From NCBI GenBank assembly GCA_900095095.1, contig FMBT01000625.1, positions 1 through 34,108 of the forward strand: DNA of 34,108 nucleotides. The letters run 5' to 3'. Origin of the DNA: Fragilariopsis cylindrus CCMP1102. Taxonomy: Eukaryota; Bacillariophyta; Bacillariophyceae; Bacillariales; Bacillariaceae. The position numbers were made by a program, and so were the translations under genes. Below are positions 21,271-31,755 of this stretch, piece by piece (within the stretch, counting starts at the first letter, position 1; each line of letters starts with the position of its first letter). The notes under the pieces are model-generated. The model searched no databases. It was not told where the DNA came from and was given only the letters and a program-made list of their open reading frames with translations.

Positions 21271-22839
21271 TTAATAACCAAGCGCATACATAAGATGGCA
21301 TGGATTGATGGATTTTGCTTGTAGTACAGTTGGATGTATATCTGATAACCAATAGGATAATACATTTAATGATTTACAATAGAAATCAAATGCACAATTA
21401 TTAGAACTGTCATCTGAATTGTTGTCTGAAATGTCATTATTATTATTGTGATTATTGTTGTTGGCATTAACAGAAGTTATTGGTGGCGGTAGAACAAAAT
21501 GCATTTGATATTGTTGTATTATTGCTGCCATATTCAATTGTATTATACCACGTTCTAATTCTGCTATACATATATTATCTTCATCATTATTGTCACAATT
21601 GTTGTCATTGTTCGACTCATTGCCATGATCATCATCATCATCATCATCCCCAGTATTGTCTATGTCTATGTCTATGCTGTTAGTGTCGCTGCTATCATCA
21701 TCATCGTTGTCGTCATTGTCACTGTCATCACGCATTTCTTCTTCATCATCGTCATCATCATCATCATCATCATTTAAGGTAGTTGTCCCCTTGCTTTTAT
21801 TCGTTGTTGTTGTTGTCATTGACGTTGCTGTTGATGTATTCATTACTGACGTTGTATTCATTGCTGACGATGATACTTTTGTTTTTGTCTTTGTCATTGT
21901 CACTGATGATACTGTTGGTAATAGACATAATGCTTCATTATATAATCGAATGGATGTTATTGGATCATTATGTATTAATAATGCTTCTTCTGCTAGATTT
22001 TGATAAACCCATGAATCAAATATATTATTACAATGTTTTTCCAATAAAATAGTATTGTTGTTGTGATATTCCACACTACGTTGTTCATGAACTAAATCAC
22101 GTATATCATCTAATACTATACAGGTGGAGGTATGTTCATTCCCATATAGTCTTTGATTTATTTTCAATGCACGTAACAAATATATTATTGCTTGTGCAGT
22201 CGTTCTTTTACTATTATTATTACATCCACTATTATCACCACTACCACTACCTAATTCATAGATATACCAACCAAATAAATGATAGGTATTTGATACATTC
22301 GGATGATAAAAACCAACTACTGATTCCATTATTGATAGAGCTTTTTTATATAATTTATATTGTTTGTTTTCACTTTGTATATGAAAATGGTATTGCTGGT
22401 GTTCATCGTAATTGAAATCGCAATCGTTATCGCTATCGCAATCGCAATCGTTATCGAAATCGTTATCGTTGTTGTCTTCTTCTTCTACCACCGCATCCAC
22501 CATCCCGGTATGTGAATGTGAATGTGAGTGTGAAGGTGTATGCGTAGCATAGTAATTCTTTTCCATATCACGTGCTTCTTCAATAAGTTCGAATGCTATT
22601 CTCATTTGACCTTGTTCTTCTTCATTTAATATTACATTCATGTCGATTCCATTACTATTACTATTACCATTACTACCGTTAACGTTACTATTACTATTAC
22701 CGTCACTATTACCTTCTTGGGGTGGTGATGGTAATTGTGATGGTGATTGTGAATGGGATGATGAATGCATTATTGCCATTGCCGCCGTAGCTGTAGCAGT
22801 GGCAGGAGAACAATGCAATGATGAGGATGGAGATATCAT
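21271..22839 (-). CDS. TPR-like (kinesin-light-chain type) repeat protein
   Basis: An uninterrupted 522-residue frame, ATG at 22839. The first 130 residues are low complexity (Ser/Pro/Asn, HSHSHS, acidic DND runs). Helical segments then fit the TPR_12 pattern of ALxI...G..Hp: KKALSIMESVVGFYHPNVSN, LRALKINQRLYGNEHTST, LAEEALLIHNDPITSIRLYN and SLNVLSYWLSDIHPTVLQ. A Thr/Ser then Asp-rich stretch of about 100 residues (near 320-425) interrupts the array. TPR arrays usually act as protein-protein docking surfaces; the partner is unknown. No signal peptide is seen. A ctgtacag just 5' of the ATG could be an acceptor, so an upstream exon is possible. Confidence 0.65.
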   Translation of the reverse strand: MISPSSSLHCSPATATATAAMAIMHSSSHSQSPSQLPSPPQEGNSDGNSNSNVNGSNGNSNSNGIDMNVILNEEEQGQMRIAFELIEEARDMEKNYYATHTPSHSHSHSHTGMVDAVVEEEDNNDNDFDNDCDCDSDNDCDFNYDEHQQYHFHIQSENKQYKLYKKALSIMESVVGFYHPNVSNTYHLFGWYIYELGSGSGDNSGCNNNSKRTTAQAIIYLLRALKINQRLYGNEHTSTCIVLDDIRDLVHEQRSVEYHNNNTILLEKHCNNIFDSWVYQNLAEEALLIHNDPITSIRLYNEALCLLPTVSSVTMTKTKTKVSSSAMNTTSVMNTSTATSMTTTTTNKSKGTTTLNDDDDDDDDDEEEMRDDSDNDDNDDDDSSDTNSIDIDIDNTGDDDDDDDHGNESNNDNNCDNNDEDNICIAELERGIIQLNMAAIIQQYQMHFVLPPPITSVNANNNNHNNNNDISDNNSDDSSNNCAFDFYCKSLNVLSYWLSDIHPTVLQAKSINPCHLMYALGY

Positions 22840-24356
22840 ATTTGCTCTTGCTGTACAGTAGTAGTAGTAGTAGTAGTGGTGTTGTTATCTACTTCTTCTT
22901 TATCTTGATTGTTTATAATGAATGAATTCGTATGATAGGAGTCTTTTACTGAATTGCAATGGATTACTGTAAAGAAAGCAAGGACGTAAGAGATGACAGG
23001 TGATGAATGGTGGAATAGAATGTGATGGGGAAGGATGGGGTGAGTTGAGTTAAGATGAGAGTATTGATCAAGTAGTCGGAGACTCTAAAAGTTGTAGGAG
23101 GTATAGCTAGGCAAGGCGGATTGATTCAGTTCTTACCAGTACGACGTGATCAACTTTAAATCTAAATGTAAATATAGTATCGACAAATAAATAATCAATC
23201 TTGCGTAACTTGAAAAAAAAAAGTTATCTCATATACCAGTCTTCTAATAGTACCGGCAGTGACTTTTATCTTTGGCAAAATGCTGGCTGAGAGCGATGTT
23301 TTAGTGTATTATTTTATTGGTCACCAAAGAAAGAGATTAGAGAGATATTAAGAAAAGATGAGAGTAGAGACGAGTTTTATATGATTAAACAACGATTGAC
23401 CACGATTAACGGCAGTCATATGTGCTTTTTACTACGCTCACTGGTACAAGAATATTAATGTACACATATTTACACATAAATAACACTGGTATTAAAAATT
23501 TGATATTCAATTTGAGTAAAATTCCTAGTACCGCCGCACCGAACAAGCCTTGAATCCTACCTAATTAAATTTAGTTGAATAAATAAATAAATGAATTTAA
23601 CGACCTACTGTATCAATATCTTGGTTCAACATACAGTACTGTACTGTACTGTACACCTTTTCACGATCTTGCTCCACGTAAGCCTATGCGTGCTTAAAAA
23701 TTATTACATAACTACTTTTAGACTCCGCGTATTTTTTATCCAAGTGTGCGTATGAAGATCGTGCTTAGACGATAGTAGTTCCTACTGTACAATACTACTA
23801 CTTCAGTAAAATGCGATACCGGTACTAACAAATAAAGTAAGTAGTGACGACAGAAGATACAGTAAATTGCGCTTCAACACGGCACACGTGAACTGTTTGT
23901 TTGAGAACTGTACTAGTGTAGTGTACCATAACATCTTACTTAACGAATGTTTTAAAGAACAATTAATTCATAATAGTGATTTTTTTGTCAGTCGTGCATT
24001 TTTTTTTTTTAATCATCTTTTATCTCAAGGTCGATCTTACTTGCGCGAACACAACGCACATACAGCCAGAATTGAAAAAAATAAATATCCAAAGAAAAAA
24101 AAATTGCACATAACTTTTATTATCTTAGCTATTATCACACCATCGGCTGTAATTGTAGCGTAAGGTCAACAGTAAGGAACTCCCGGTTCCATTTCGGAAC
24201 ATACAGTATATCACATACGGTAAACTTGCGTACAGTACTACTTGCCATCATAGCAGGCCAGGGGAAAAGCGAAAAGCGTAGTTAGTAGGGTTTTTTTTTT
24301 TCAAGAGACAAACTACTGTTGGATTTTGATCGTGTCAATTAGACGATAGCTAGCTA
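22840..24356. other. spacer between divergent genes, rich in TACTG/CAGTA words
   Basis: About 1.5 kb between the TPR gene (leftward) and the AT-hook gene (rightward). A (gta)n run is at 22856-22876, and a cagtactgtactgtactgtac array lies at about 23634-23654. More tacagta/tactgta words lie near 23785, 23860, 24205 and 24230. The open frame 23867-24163 (+) has no recognisable content. No gene is accepted. Confidence 0.5.
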
Positions 24357-26405
24357 ATGGAGGATCTTCTTGCCCTTGGCAGACTACTAGAGGTACAGAC
24401 GACTAGTATGCCATTTCTTGCTCGAAAGAGAGGACGACCACGAAAATTAAAGGAGAATGATAATGAAATGAAAGCGGAAACTGCTTCTAATATTTCTGCT
24501 CAAAAGAGAGGACGATCACGAAAGATACAAGAGGAGGATGATGATGATGACTTACAACCAGAAAGTGCTTCTCCAATTTTTACTCGAAAGAGAGGACGAC
24601 CACGAAAACAAAAAGAAAATGATAACTCCTTACAAACGGAAACTGCGGAAAATACTTCCACAACAACAACTACTACTACTACTACTACTCGAAAGAGAGG
24701 TAGACCAAAAAATCTAAATGAGGATGAGTTACAACAAACGAAAACGGATACAATTGCTACTACTTCTGTTCGAAAGCGAGGAAGACCACGAAGGATGAAA
24801 TATACGGATTCATCATCGTCATTATCATCACTACTATCATCTACATCTAATTTCGTTGCTGTTACCAGTAGAATGGCGGCTACTACTATTACTCCTACTG
24901 CCACCACCACCACCACCATCCCTATAAAAATTGTCTATAGTAATGGCGCAAAAGTATCTTGGCAGCGTCTGAATCCCAAAGATAAATTCACCACCGGAAC
25001 AAAAGCAAATAATCACGACAGCCACGACAGCAACGACGACAGCAACAATGACGACGACAACGATGACAGCAACGATGACAGCAACGACGACAACGATGAC
25101 AGCAACGATGGCAACAACGACAACACACATGACGATGATGACGATAATGCATTCAAGGATTGGTCAGAAGGGAATTGGTGTTTGTTACTGCCACCTTATG
25201 AAAACGACAGCAACGATGACAACGACGACAATGACGACACACATGGCGATGATAACGATAATGAATTTAAGGATTGGTCGGAAGGGAATTGGTGTTTGTT
25301 ACTGCCACCTCTTGAAAACGACAGCAACGATGACAACGACGATACACATGACGACACACATGGCGATGATAACGATAATGACTTCAAAGATTGGTCGGAA
25401 GGGAATTGGTGTTTGTTACTGCCACCTCTTGAAAAGACGGACAATGCGGCAGTAGGTAATAAAAATGCCGCGAATATCACTACAATAACAAAAACTGCTA
25501 GTAAAGCTAAAAGAGGGCGACCAAGAAAGAATGCACTCGAACCACAAACATATGGTCCCGCCGATGACGACGCGGCTGTCATTGACGGAGAAAAGACTAC
25601 TAGTACCCCAGCTATCATTAACGGAGGAAAGATTACCAACAGAACCACAAAAGTAAAAACTCCTCAAGCTAAACGAGGGCGGCCAAGAAAAAATGCATCC
25701 GAATCACCACCACCACAAAAAGATCTCTCCGCCGATGACGATGCGGCTATCATTGACAGGGATAACATCAACAAAACTGCCACAATAACAGAATCTGCTA
25801 AAGCAAGAAGAGGACGACAAAGAAAAAATGCATTTGTCAAACCACAAAAAGATATCTCCGCTGATAATGACGTGGCTTTCATTGACGCGAAAAAGATCAA
25901 AGCAATGCTCACCAGTAACGGTAGTAGAAAGAAGAAAAATACGGCCACGGATTGGATGGTTTGTATTCCGAATGAAGATTCTTCTAGTTTTCCAGATACT
26001 TTATTGGAGGTATTAGAAATGATTGATGGGTTTTCTACTGAGGGGTTGCCCATGACGATGATGATATTACCAAACGATTATTCCTTTGCCTATGAGATGT
26101 ATCATCATCCACGACATGGAGCACGAAAAGGAAGACAAACACGAAATAAATTACGAAAACGTCAAAAAAATAATAGTTTTGATGTTGATGGTTGTAATTC
26201 TTGTTGTGGTGATGTTCGCTTAGCATGGCATAAACATCAACAAAGTTGGTCACCAAGTACTAAAAATGATTTATATTCATTTGTAAAGGTATTAATTGAA
26301 ATTGCATGTGATGGTTTCGGTCGTGGTAGTAGTGGTGTTGGTGGTGCAACAGCAATATCAACAGCAAAAATGAATAATGATGAGAAGGGGGTTCAAAGCA
26401 AATGA
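24357..26405 (+). CDS. multi-AT-hook nuclear protein with acidic repeats
   Basis: A single 682-residue frame from ATG 24357. Five AT-hook-like motifs (KRGRPRK and close variants) lie at about residues 24-30, 50-56, 78-84, 113-119 and 140-146. Three more follow at about 384, 437 and 483 (the last RRGRQRK). AT-hooks bind the minor groove of A/T-rich DNA, so a chromatin or nuclear role is likely (established for the motif, inferred here). Between the groups is an Asp/Asn-rich region containing three copies of FKDWSEGNWCLLLPP (about 265, 303 and 343). The C-terminus (about 520-650: DWMVCIPNEDSSSFPDTLLE, then a basic R/K-rich segment and a Cys/His-containing segment) is less repetitive and may be a small fold I cannot name. 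Confidence 0.75.
   Translation: MEDLLALGRLLEVQTTSMPFLARKRGRPRKLKENDNEMKAETASNISAQKRGRSRKIQEEDDDDDLQPESASPIFTRKRGRPRKQKENDNSLQTETAENTSTTTTTTTTTTRKRGRPKNLNEDELQQTKTDTIATTSVRKRGRPRRMKYTDSSSSLSSLLSSTSNFVAVTSRMAATTITPTATTTTTIPIKIVYSNGAKVSWQRLNPKDKFTTGTKANNHDSHDSNDDSNNDDDNDDSNDDSNDDNDDSNDGNNDNTHDDDDDNAFKDWSEGNWCLLLPPYENDSNDDNDDNDDTHGDDNDNEFKDWSEGNWCLLLPPLENDSNDDNDDTHDDTHGDDNDNDFKDWSEGNWCLLLPPLEKTDNAAVGNKNAANITTITKTASKAKRGRPRKNALEPQTYGPADDDAAVIDGEKTTSTPAIINGGKITNRTTKVKTPQAKRGRPRKNASESPPPQKDLSADDDAAIIDRDNINKTATITESAKARRGRQRKNAFVKPQKDISADNDVAFIDAKKIKAMLTSNGSRKKKNTATDWMVCIPNEDSSSFPDTLLEVLEMIDGFSTEGLPMTMMILPNDYSFAYEMYHHPRHGARKGRQTRNKLRKRQKNNSFDVDGCNSCCGDVRLAWHKHQQSWSPSTKNDLYSFVKVLIEIACDGFGRGSSGVGGATAISTAKMNNDEKGVQSK
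25153..25434 (+). repeat. three coding repeats DWSEGNWCLLLPP
   Basis: Three copies of a DNA segment beginning aaggattggtc(a/g)gaagggaa (aaagattgg in the third copy) at about 25156, 25270 and 25387, separated by gac/aac/gat-rich linkers. Period about 114-120 bp. Near identity at DNA level indicates recent expansion inside the AT-hook gene. Confidence 0.9.
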
Positions 26406-26722
26406 TGGAAGTTTAAAGAGATCAACACCCCATACCTTCTTCTAGTAGTGAAATTCAACCAGGCATGCCATGTCGACGAATCAATCATATTCAATCCCCA
26501 ACTATTTCAACACACGGTCCGTCACGCTTTTAATACAAGTAGTAGTCTTTTTACGATAGGTAGATATATTTATAAAAAAGGCATGCTGCATATTGTACTA
26601 CCTACTATTTTTTGCTAAATTGATTTTTCGTTTTTCTATCTTTAGTAGTGCTGCTGCCTGCACAAACTAATTTATTTTATAACTTTTTATTTGATTTTCT
26701 TTAGTTTAGTTGAGTTCTTTTT
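26406..26722. other. 3' spacer between convergent genes
   Basis: About 317 bases between the ends of the AT-hook gene (+) and the DUF4050-like gene (-), A/T-rich with T-runs. No gene or clear hairpin is seen. Confidence 0.5.
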
Positions 26723-28032
26723 CTATACATCTAATCCTTCTGCTTCCCATAAATCAACTAACACATCAATCATTTGTGGCAATGGTACATTTTGTGGAAA
26801 TCGTGGTGGTAATGAGGATTGTTGTTGTTGTCTTGGTGTTTGTAGTAGTGGTGCAACATTATTTGGTGTTTGTAGTAGTAGTAATTCACTGGTTTGTGCT
26901 GTGGATACTGAGGATGGTGATGTTGGATTTGTAGTTGTGTTTGTATTCATACCATCACCGGATGATGATGGTGTAACAGCCACATCAGCAGCAGCAGCAG
27001 TAGTAGGACGACTACTAGTAGCAACAACAACAGTACCACCTCTCCATCTTGGATCAAATAATACATCAATTACTTCATCGACATCAATTGGTACAGCTGT
27101 TCTTGGTAAAGAAATATCACCAGCGGATGTACTAGTACTAGTATCAGTATTATTATTTGTACCACACCATATATTTCTTGCTTCTTGCCAACGTTGAAAT
27201 CCTATTTTTTTATTAAGTTTGATTTGATTTGATATATTGTATAATCAATCAACAGTCGAATCAAAAAAAGGAGAAGTAGTAGTAGTAGGAGTATATAAGA
27301 AAGATGAGGATGATAATGAGGATGATAGTAAACGAGGATTGGTAGGGACGGGTTCATCCATCCATCCATCCATCCATCCATCCTGAAGTCATCAAATATA
27401 CCAATATTACGTCTCGTCATCAATCAAATTCTGCATTATTACGTGAAACAAAAAAACGAAGAACAAAACTTACCATTGTTAATAAAATCTTCTTGCTGTG
27501 ATGGTGGTTCTAACAGATTATCATCATCATTGTTATTATCGTTGCTCTTATCTTGTCGTTGCTTTTCTATTTCTTCATCATCAATACCACCGATAACACT
27601 ACCACTACCACCGCCACTTACGGTGAACATACCCGCACCTCCTCTTATTTCAGTAATACTTGTTGTGGTATTAGTAGTAGTAGTGTTATTTAGATTTAAA
27701 TTTTCAAGTTTTGTACTTGCAACCTCTTCGACAACAACTTGTTGTGATTGGGCCTGTAATGTATCTTCTTCTTTATTTTCATTCGCTTTTGACAGGAACG
27801 ATCTTGCTTGAGATAAATCGGCAGCAGTTTCTACTACTCCTCCTCCTCCTCCTCCTCCTACTGCTGTTGCTGCTGTCGTACTATTAGTATTAGTACTACT
27901 AGTAGTAGTTGATGCAGATACTGATGCTGATATTCCACCTTCACCTTGTTCGCTGCCTACACTAGTAGTTACAGCTACAGCTACAGCTGCTACTCCTGCT
28001 TGTGCTTGTGCTTGTCTTTCGTCTATTTCCAT
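26723..28032 (-). CDS. protein with DUF4050-like C-terminal domain
   Basis: Two exons: 27474-28032 (ATG at 28032; the frame upstream has only a TTG) and 26723-27201, split by a 272-bp GT-AG intron (27202-27473). Joined, they give 345 residues. The N-terminal half is low complexity (AQAQAG, Thr/Ser tracts, GGGGGGG, a Gln-rich stretch, acidic DDEEIEKQRQ). The splice joins EDFINN to GFQRWQEARNIWCGT. Downstream come PIDVDEVIDVLFDPRWRGG and, at the end, FPQNVPLPQMIDVLVDLWEA plus EGLDV. This combination (aromatic N-terminal block, then PL..MIDVLVDLWEAEGL) resembles the DUF4050 family known from fungi and diatoms. The assignment is from memory of the pattern, not a search. Biochemical function unknown. 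The intron carries an (ATCC)n run at 27355-27383. Confidence 0.7.
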
Positions 28033-29291
28033 TTTTATATTTATTATCAAATTTTCAATTGCTATCTGCTATCTGCCTCCCTATCTAACTTAATCCTTAC
28101 AGTAATTTATCTAGTATGACTCAATTCAATTCAATTCAATTCAAATTCCGTTCGCTCGTTCTGTTTTTTTTTCGTTCCTTCAGCTTTCCTATCACTAACA
28201 ACTTCTTAACAACAGTATATCAATTGAACGTTGGTACTGTTGGCGAGGGTGGGGGCTAGATGTGAAAGAAGTTGCTGTTATGCATGCATATGTTGCCTAA
28301 GAAAAGAGAGAATACAAGTACAGTAACTTAGCGAAACAAGTACCGACAGCTAGGCCAGGCCAAGCAGTGTTTGTAGTTTTCGCTTACAGTACTATACTAC
28401 GGTATGAGGTTACTTACTTAGCCTACAGTACGTGTTCAGTTTTGTCGTACAGTATGACAGTAGTTACACAGTAAGTAGATTTTAGTTTTTCTGTGATCTC
28501 ATTCACGTTTGAAAAATTCAGAACGCGTAAGAACAAAGCTGTACTGTATTGTAATCGACGACTAAAACTCAAGAAGAGAACATGATGCACGACACAGAAA
28601 ACACACAGTGGCTGGTACACTATACTATGGCAGCTGTCTCGTTGTTCTTTACAATATATACATACAGTACTTTTGTAGAAACAGCTAAATAACAAAACAG
28701 GCATATTATCATAATATGGAGCATGATGATGTATTTTCCGATTTCCAATTTTTTTTGAAAATCTTGATGCTGCTGTACTGTATATATACCGGACCGGTAG
28801 CATAGAGCTTAGTAATATAAGATGAGAACGAAATTAGATAATTACATCTCAGCAACATCTCAGCAACATCGTATAATAGTAACGTCGACGACGACGACGA
28901 CAACGACGACGACTAATTATGAGAATGATTGTCTTGGTTTTTCACAAAGGGGGAACGACAACTATAAATATAAATACAAATATTATATCAATACAAATTC
29001 GAATTCGAATTCGAGAACGACGAATAGAAATAGAAATACATCTACAAAAATGAATACGAGTATGAATATGATTACGAATATAATAGTAATACAAATTAAT
29101 AGAGCGAATCAATTGTCGTGTTACTATTATAATTATTATTTTAAATGGAATGTGTAGTAGTTGAAGGTGTGGTACATACTATTGTTGGGGAGGTATTTGT
29201 ATTCATTATTACTCTCGTCCTTCGTCATCATCATCATCATCATCATCTTTGGATTGGTATTTATGTATATGTGTATGTATATGTTGTACGT
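28033..29291. other. spacer rich in TACAGTA words
   Basis: About 1.26 kb with no accepted gene. Motifs of the tacagta/tactgta type occur near 28101, 28318, 28384, 28421, 28447, 28543, 28665 and 28773. The open frame 28822-29157 (+) is built from acg/aat/tat repeats (TTTTTTTT, NSNSNS) and has no conserved content. Others here are chance frames. Confidence 0.45.
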
Positions 29292-30041
29292 TTAGTTGTT
29301 CTCAACAAGTTCATTGATGGAAGTAGCAATCATCGTGACCGCAGTCTGGGCAAGTGCTGCTCCATTTAGACTGCTTCCTGCGTTGAATGAGATCATGGTC
29401 TTGGCAAGAAACATTCCTTCCCCGTGGGAACCATCGTCAAAGGCAACCGCACCAGCAACTGCCCAAAAGATGTTTGTAGCCTTGGCACCTCCTGCAAGGG
29501 CGATTTTTGCGCCAGGTCCAGCGGTAAACTTTCCAGCAATCTGCATGATCCATACTTCATTGGGGCCACCTTCGAAGGTTAGGCCGCCGGTGAAATGAAC
29601 GTCTGAGGACCACTTGTAAATGCCTGAATCGAGTGTCCGTCCTGAGATATCACCAGCACCCATCCCAACAATTTTCGAACCTGCGCGACCGGCAGCATTA
29701 TTGTAGGCAGTTTCCATGTCGTAAATAGCGGTGGTCATCTTGGTAGGAGTGGGTGCTGCATGATCAGCGGCATATACTTTGCTTGTGCCTTTGACTAAAT
29801 CGGATGTAGCATAGGTATTGGAAGCGTCCAAAATCAACGCGAAACCAGTAAGAGCAGCTTGAGCAATAGGACTCGTTCCCATGTCACCGTTCACCGAGGT
29901 TGTACCCGTGGTTGTCACGCCTGTCTTTGTCAAGATTGCAAAGTCACCTGCAGTTCCAACATCAACACCAGTTATATATATTGCCGTCGACTGCATTGCC
30001 GCACAAACGAGATAAAGAAGGCCAAGACAAAGAAGATTCAT
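29292..30041 (-). CDS. secreted ice-binding protein, DUF3494 family
   Basis: Intronless, 249 residues from ATG 30041; an upstream in-frame start at 30125 is open, but the inner ATG gives a clean signal peptide MNLLCLGLLYLVCAAMQSTA. The mature part matches the DUF3494 ice-binding fold: AGDFAILTKTGVTTTGTTSV, NGDMGTSPIA, the D.ETAYNNAAGR helix region, GRTLDSGIYKW, LTFEGGPNEVWIMQIAGKFT, AGGAKATNIFWAVAGAVAF, and a closing SLNGAALAQTAVTMIATSI. Family members are right-handed beta-solenoids that bind ice and stop recrystallisation; sea-ice diatoms secrete them. The gene is visibly richer in G/C than its neighbours and free of low-complexity tracts, consistent with the horizontal origin proposed for diatom ice-binding proteins. 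Downstream gene neighbours give no functional clue. Confidence 0.93.
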   Translation of the reverse strand: MNLLCLGLLYLVCAAMQSTAIYITGVDVGTAGDFAILTKTGVTTTGTTSVNGDMGTSPIAQAALTGFALILDASNTYATSDLVKGTSKVYAADHAAPTPTKMTTAIYDMETAYNNAAGRAGSKIVGMGAGDISGRTLDSGIYKWSSDVHFTGGLTFEGGPNEVWIMQIAGKFTAGPGAKIALAGGAKATNIFWAVAGAVAFDDGSHGEGMFLAKTMISFNAGSSLNGAALAQTAVTMIATSINELVENN

Positions 30042-31319
30042 GATCTGATCACGATTTGTATGGTATAGAAGGTGGTGGAACATGAGTTGGAAAAGATAAG
30101 GAAGCAAAGAAAATGAGTAAAACATGTTTTCATTATCATTATCATTATCATTATCATTATTGCGTTCAGTTGTTTATGCCATCATTCCATCGTCGATGTA
30201 TCGGCAGATAAATCAATCTAATTAAAATGGTATGTATGGCATACCACATAATTGTGCAACATAGCATTCGAATAGAACTTACTATATTATTATGTTGATT
30301 ATGTTTGTTAATTTGTACAAATTTGTTTTTGATAGTTCTGTATTTTGGATTTTATGAAAAGAAAGATGCTTTTTTTTAGTTCTGATTATTTTGTACAGTA
30401 TTATTGTACAGGTATCTTGTGATGTGTACGCCAAAGATGTATTAAAATAGTAAAATTGGAATCATGATGATGTTGTGAATTACGTGTGATCGTAATTGGA
30501 TCTTTCTTTACATCATCACGTAATAATGTAAAATTGTGGAACTTTATAGCTCTTGTGGTATTCGTAAAGTTCTCATTTTCCTGTGTTCGTCAGAGTTCTT
30601 CTTTCGCATGTGGTTCCTATCCACTCCAAAGTAAACAGTTGCACATAAATAACCCCTTTCCTTTTTTATTATAGTCTCGATAGAAGGCTATAACTTTGTA
30701 CGTTCTCAATCAATTTATTTAATAAATTCGTAACGATGTAAAATTTTGTGGAACTTTATAGCTCTTGTCGTATTGTCGTATTCGAGCAGTTGGGGATGTA
30801 ATTGAAGTGAAGTTCTCGTTCTCCAGGGAATCTTCATGTGTGTCGTACGATTTTCTGGTCATAAAATACAAACTAATCTATAGAAGTCTATATAACTTTG
30901 AAAGTTTTGAATAAAGCTGATCATTATTGCCTTAATTGAAACAATAAAATACTGTATTCGCATCGCGTTTTTTTATTTACCTTAATTGAAACCCGCCGCT
31001 GCATCGCGTTTTTTTATTTAACGGACTATAAAAACCTTTTCCTCATATAAATTAAATATATTATATTATAGAGTAGAATGATAAATCGGATCGCATCGCA
31101 CTTCAATATATTATATTCTTTGTCTTTATTAATACGACCACAGGACCAATTTTCTATTTACCGTCACAGTACTGCAGTTCTCAGTTCAACACAACAAAGG
31201 GCGCCATAAGTATAATCCGAACTTCAATTTAGGCCATGGTTACGATCAACAGCCTATTTCTTTTGTACTTCAACATAGAATTATTACCATAAATAATAGA
31301 CTAAAACATAATAAATTGA
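30042..31319. other. spacer with several duplications
   Basis: Contains a cattat hexamer run at 30131-30160 directly upstream of the ice-binding gene. An imperfect tandem duplication of about 209 bp starts at 30519 and 30729. A perfect 20-bp direct repeat, gcatcgcgtttttttattta, is at 30960-30979 and 31001-31020. No gene is accepted; the frame 30486-30674 is inside the duplication. Confidence 0.5.
30519..30920 (+). repeat. imperfect tandem duplication, about 209 bp
   Basis: The segments beginning at 30519 and 30729 share gatgtaaaat(tt)tgtggaac, tttatagctcttgt, aagttctc, and, near their ends, atagaag(g/t)ctata and taactttg. They diverge in between by small insertions. Confidence 0.75.
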
Positions 31320-31755
31320 TCTACTGATGTATAAGTACAGTAACGCAACAAAGTGTTAAAAATTCACTAGTTTGACTTCTATTAATTCGTAGTTGCATGA
31401 AGGCTAGCGTTGATCAATGCATAATGCAGTAATTGAGGTCACAGTCAAACCCGTCGCATATTGCACATCACACTTCAACAACATCCAATTACAGTATTCC
31501 AAATTAATTGACTACATACACTTCTATTAATTCGTAGTTGCATGAAGGCTAGCGTTGATCAATGCAGAATGCAGTAATTGAGGTCACAGTCAAACCCGTC
31601 GCATATTGCACATCACACTTCAACAACATCAAATACATAATAAGTTGAACTGATGTATAAGTATAACGCAACAAAATGATGAAAAGTTCAACCGTCGCTA
31701 CACTGATGTATAAGTAACACCACAAAGTGATAAAATTTTAAACCGTCGCTATACT
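31320..31755 (+). repeat. 111-bp near-identical duplication nested in smaller repeats
   Basis: 31375-31485 and 31520-31630 are identical except for one base (gcataatgc versus gcagaatgc). Around them a smaller unit, ctgatgtataagta...caacaaa, recurs at 31324, 31650 and 31701, with ccgtcgcta(c/t)a after the last two. No coding potential is apparent. The high identity implies a very recent duplication or gene conversion. Confidence 0.9.

Noticed and set aside
23867..24163. 98-codon frame
   Set aside because: No recognisable content; A/T-rich spacer with poly-T and poly-A runs.
28822..29157. 111-codon Thr/Asn/Tyr-rich frame
   Set aside because: It consists of acg, aat and tat microsatellites that are open in several frames; no conserved core as in the accepted low-complexity genes.
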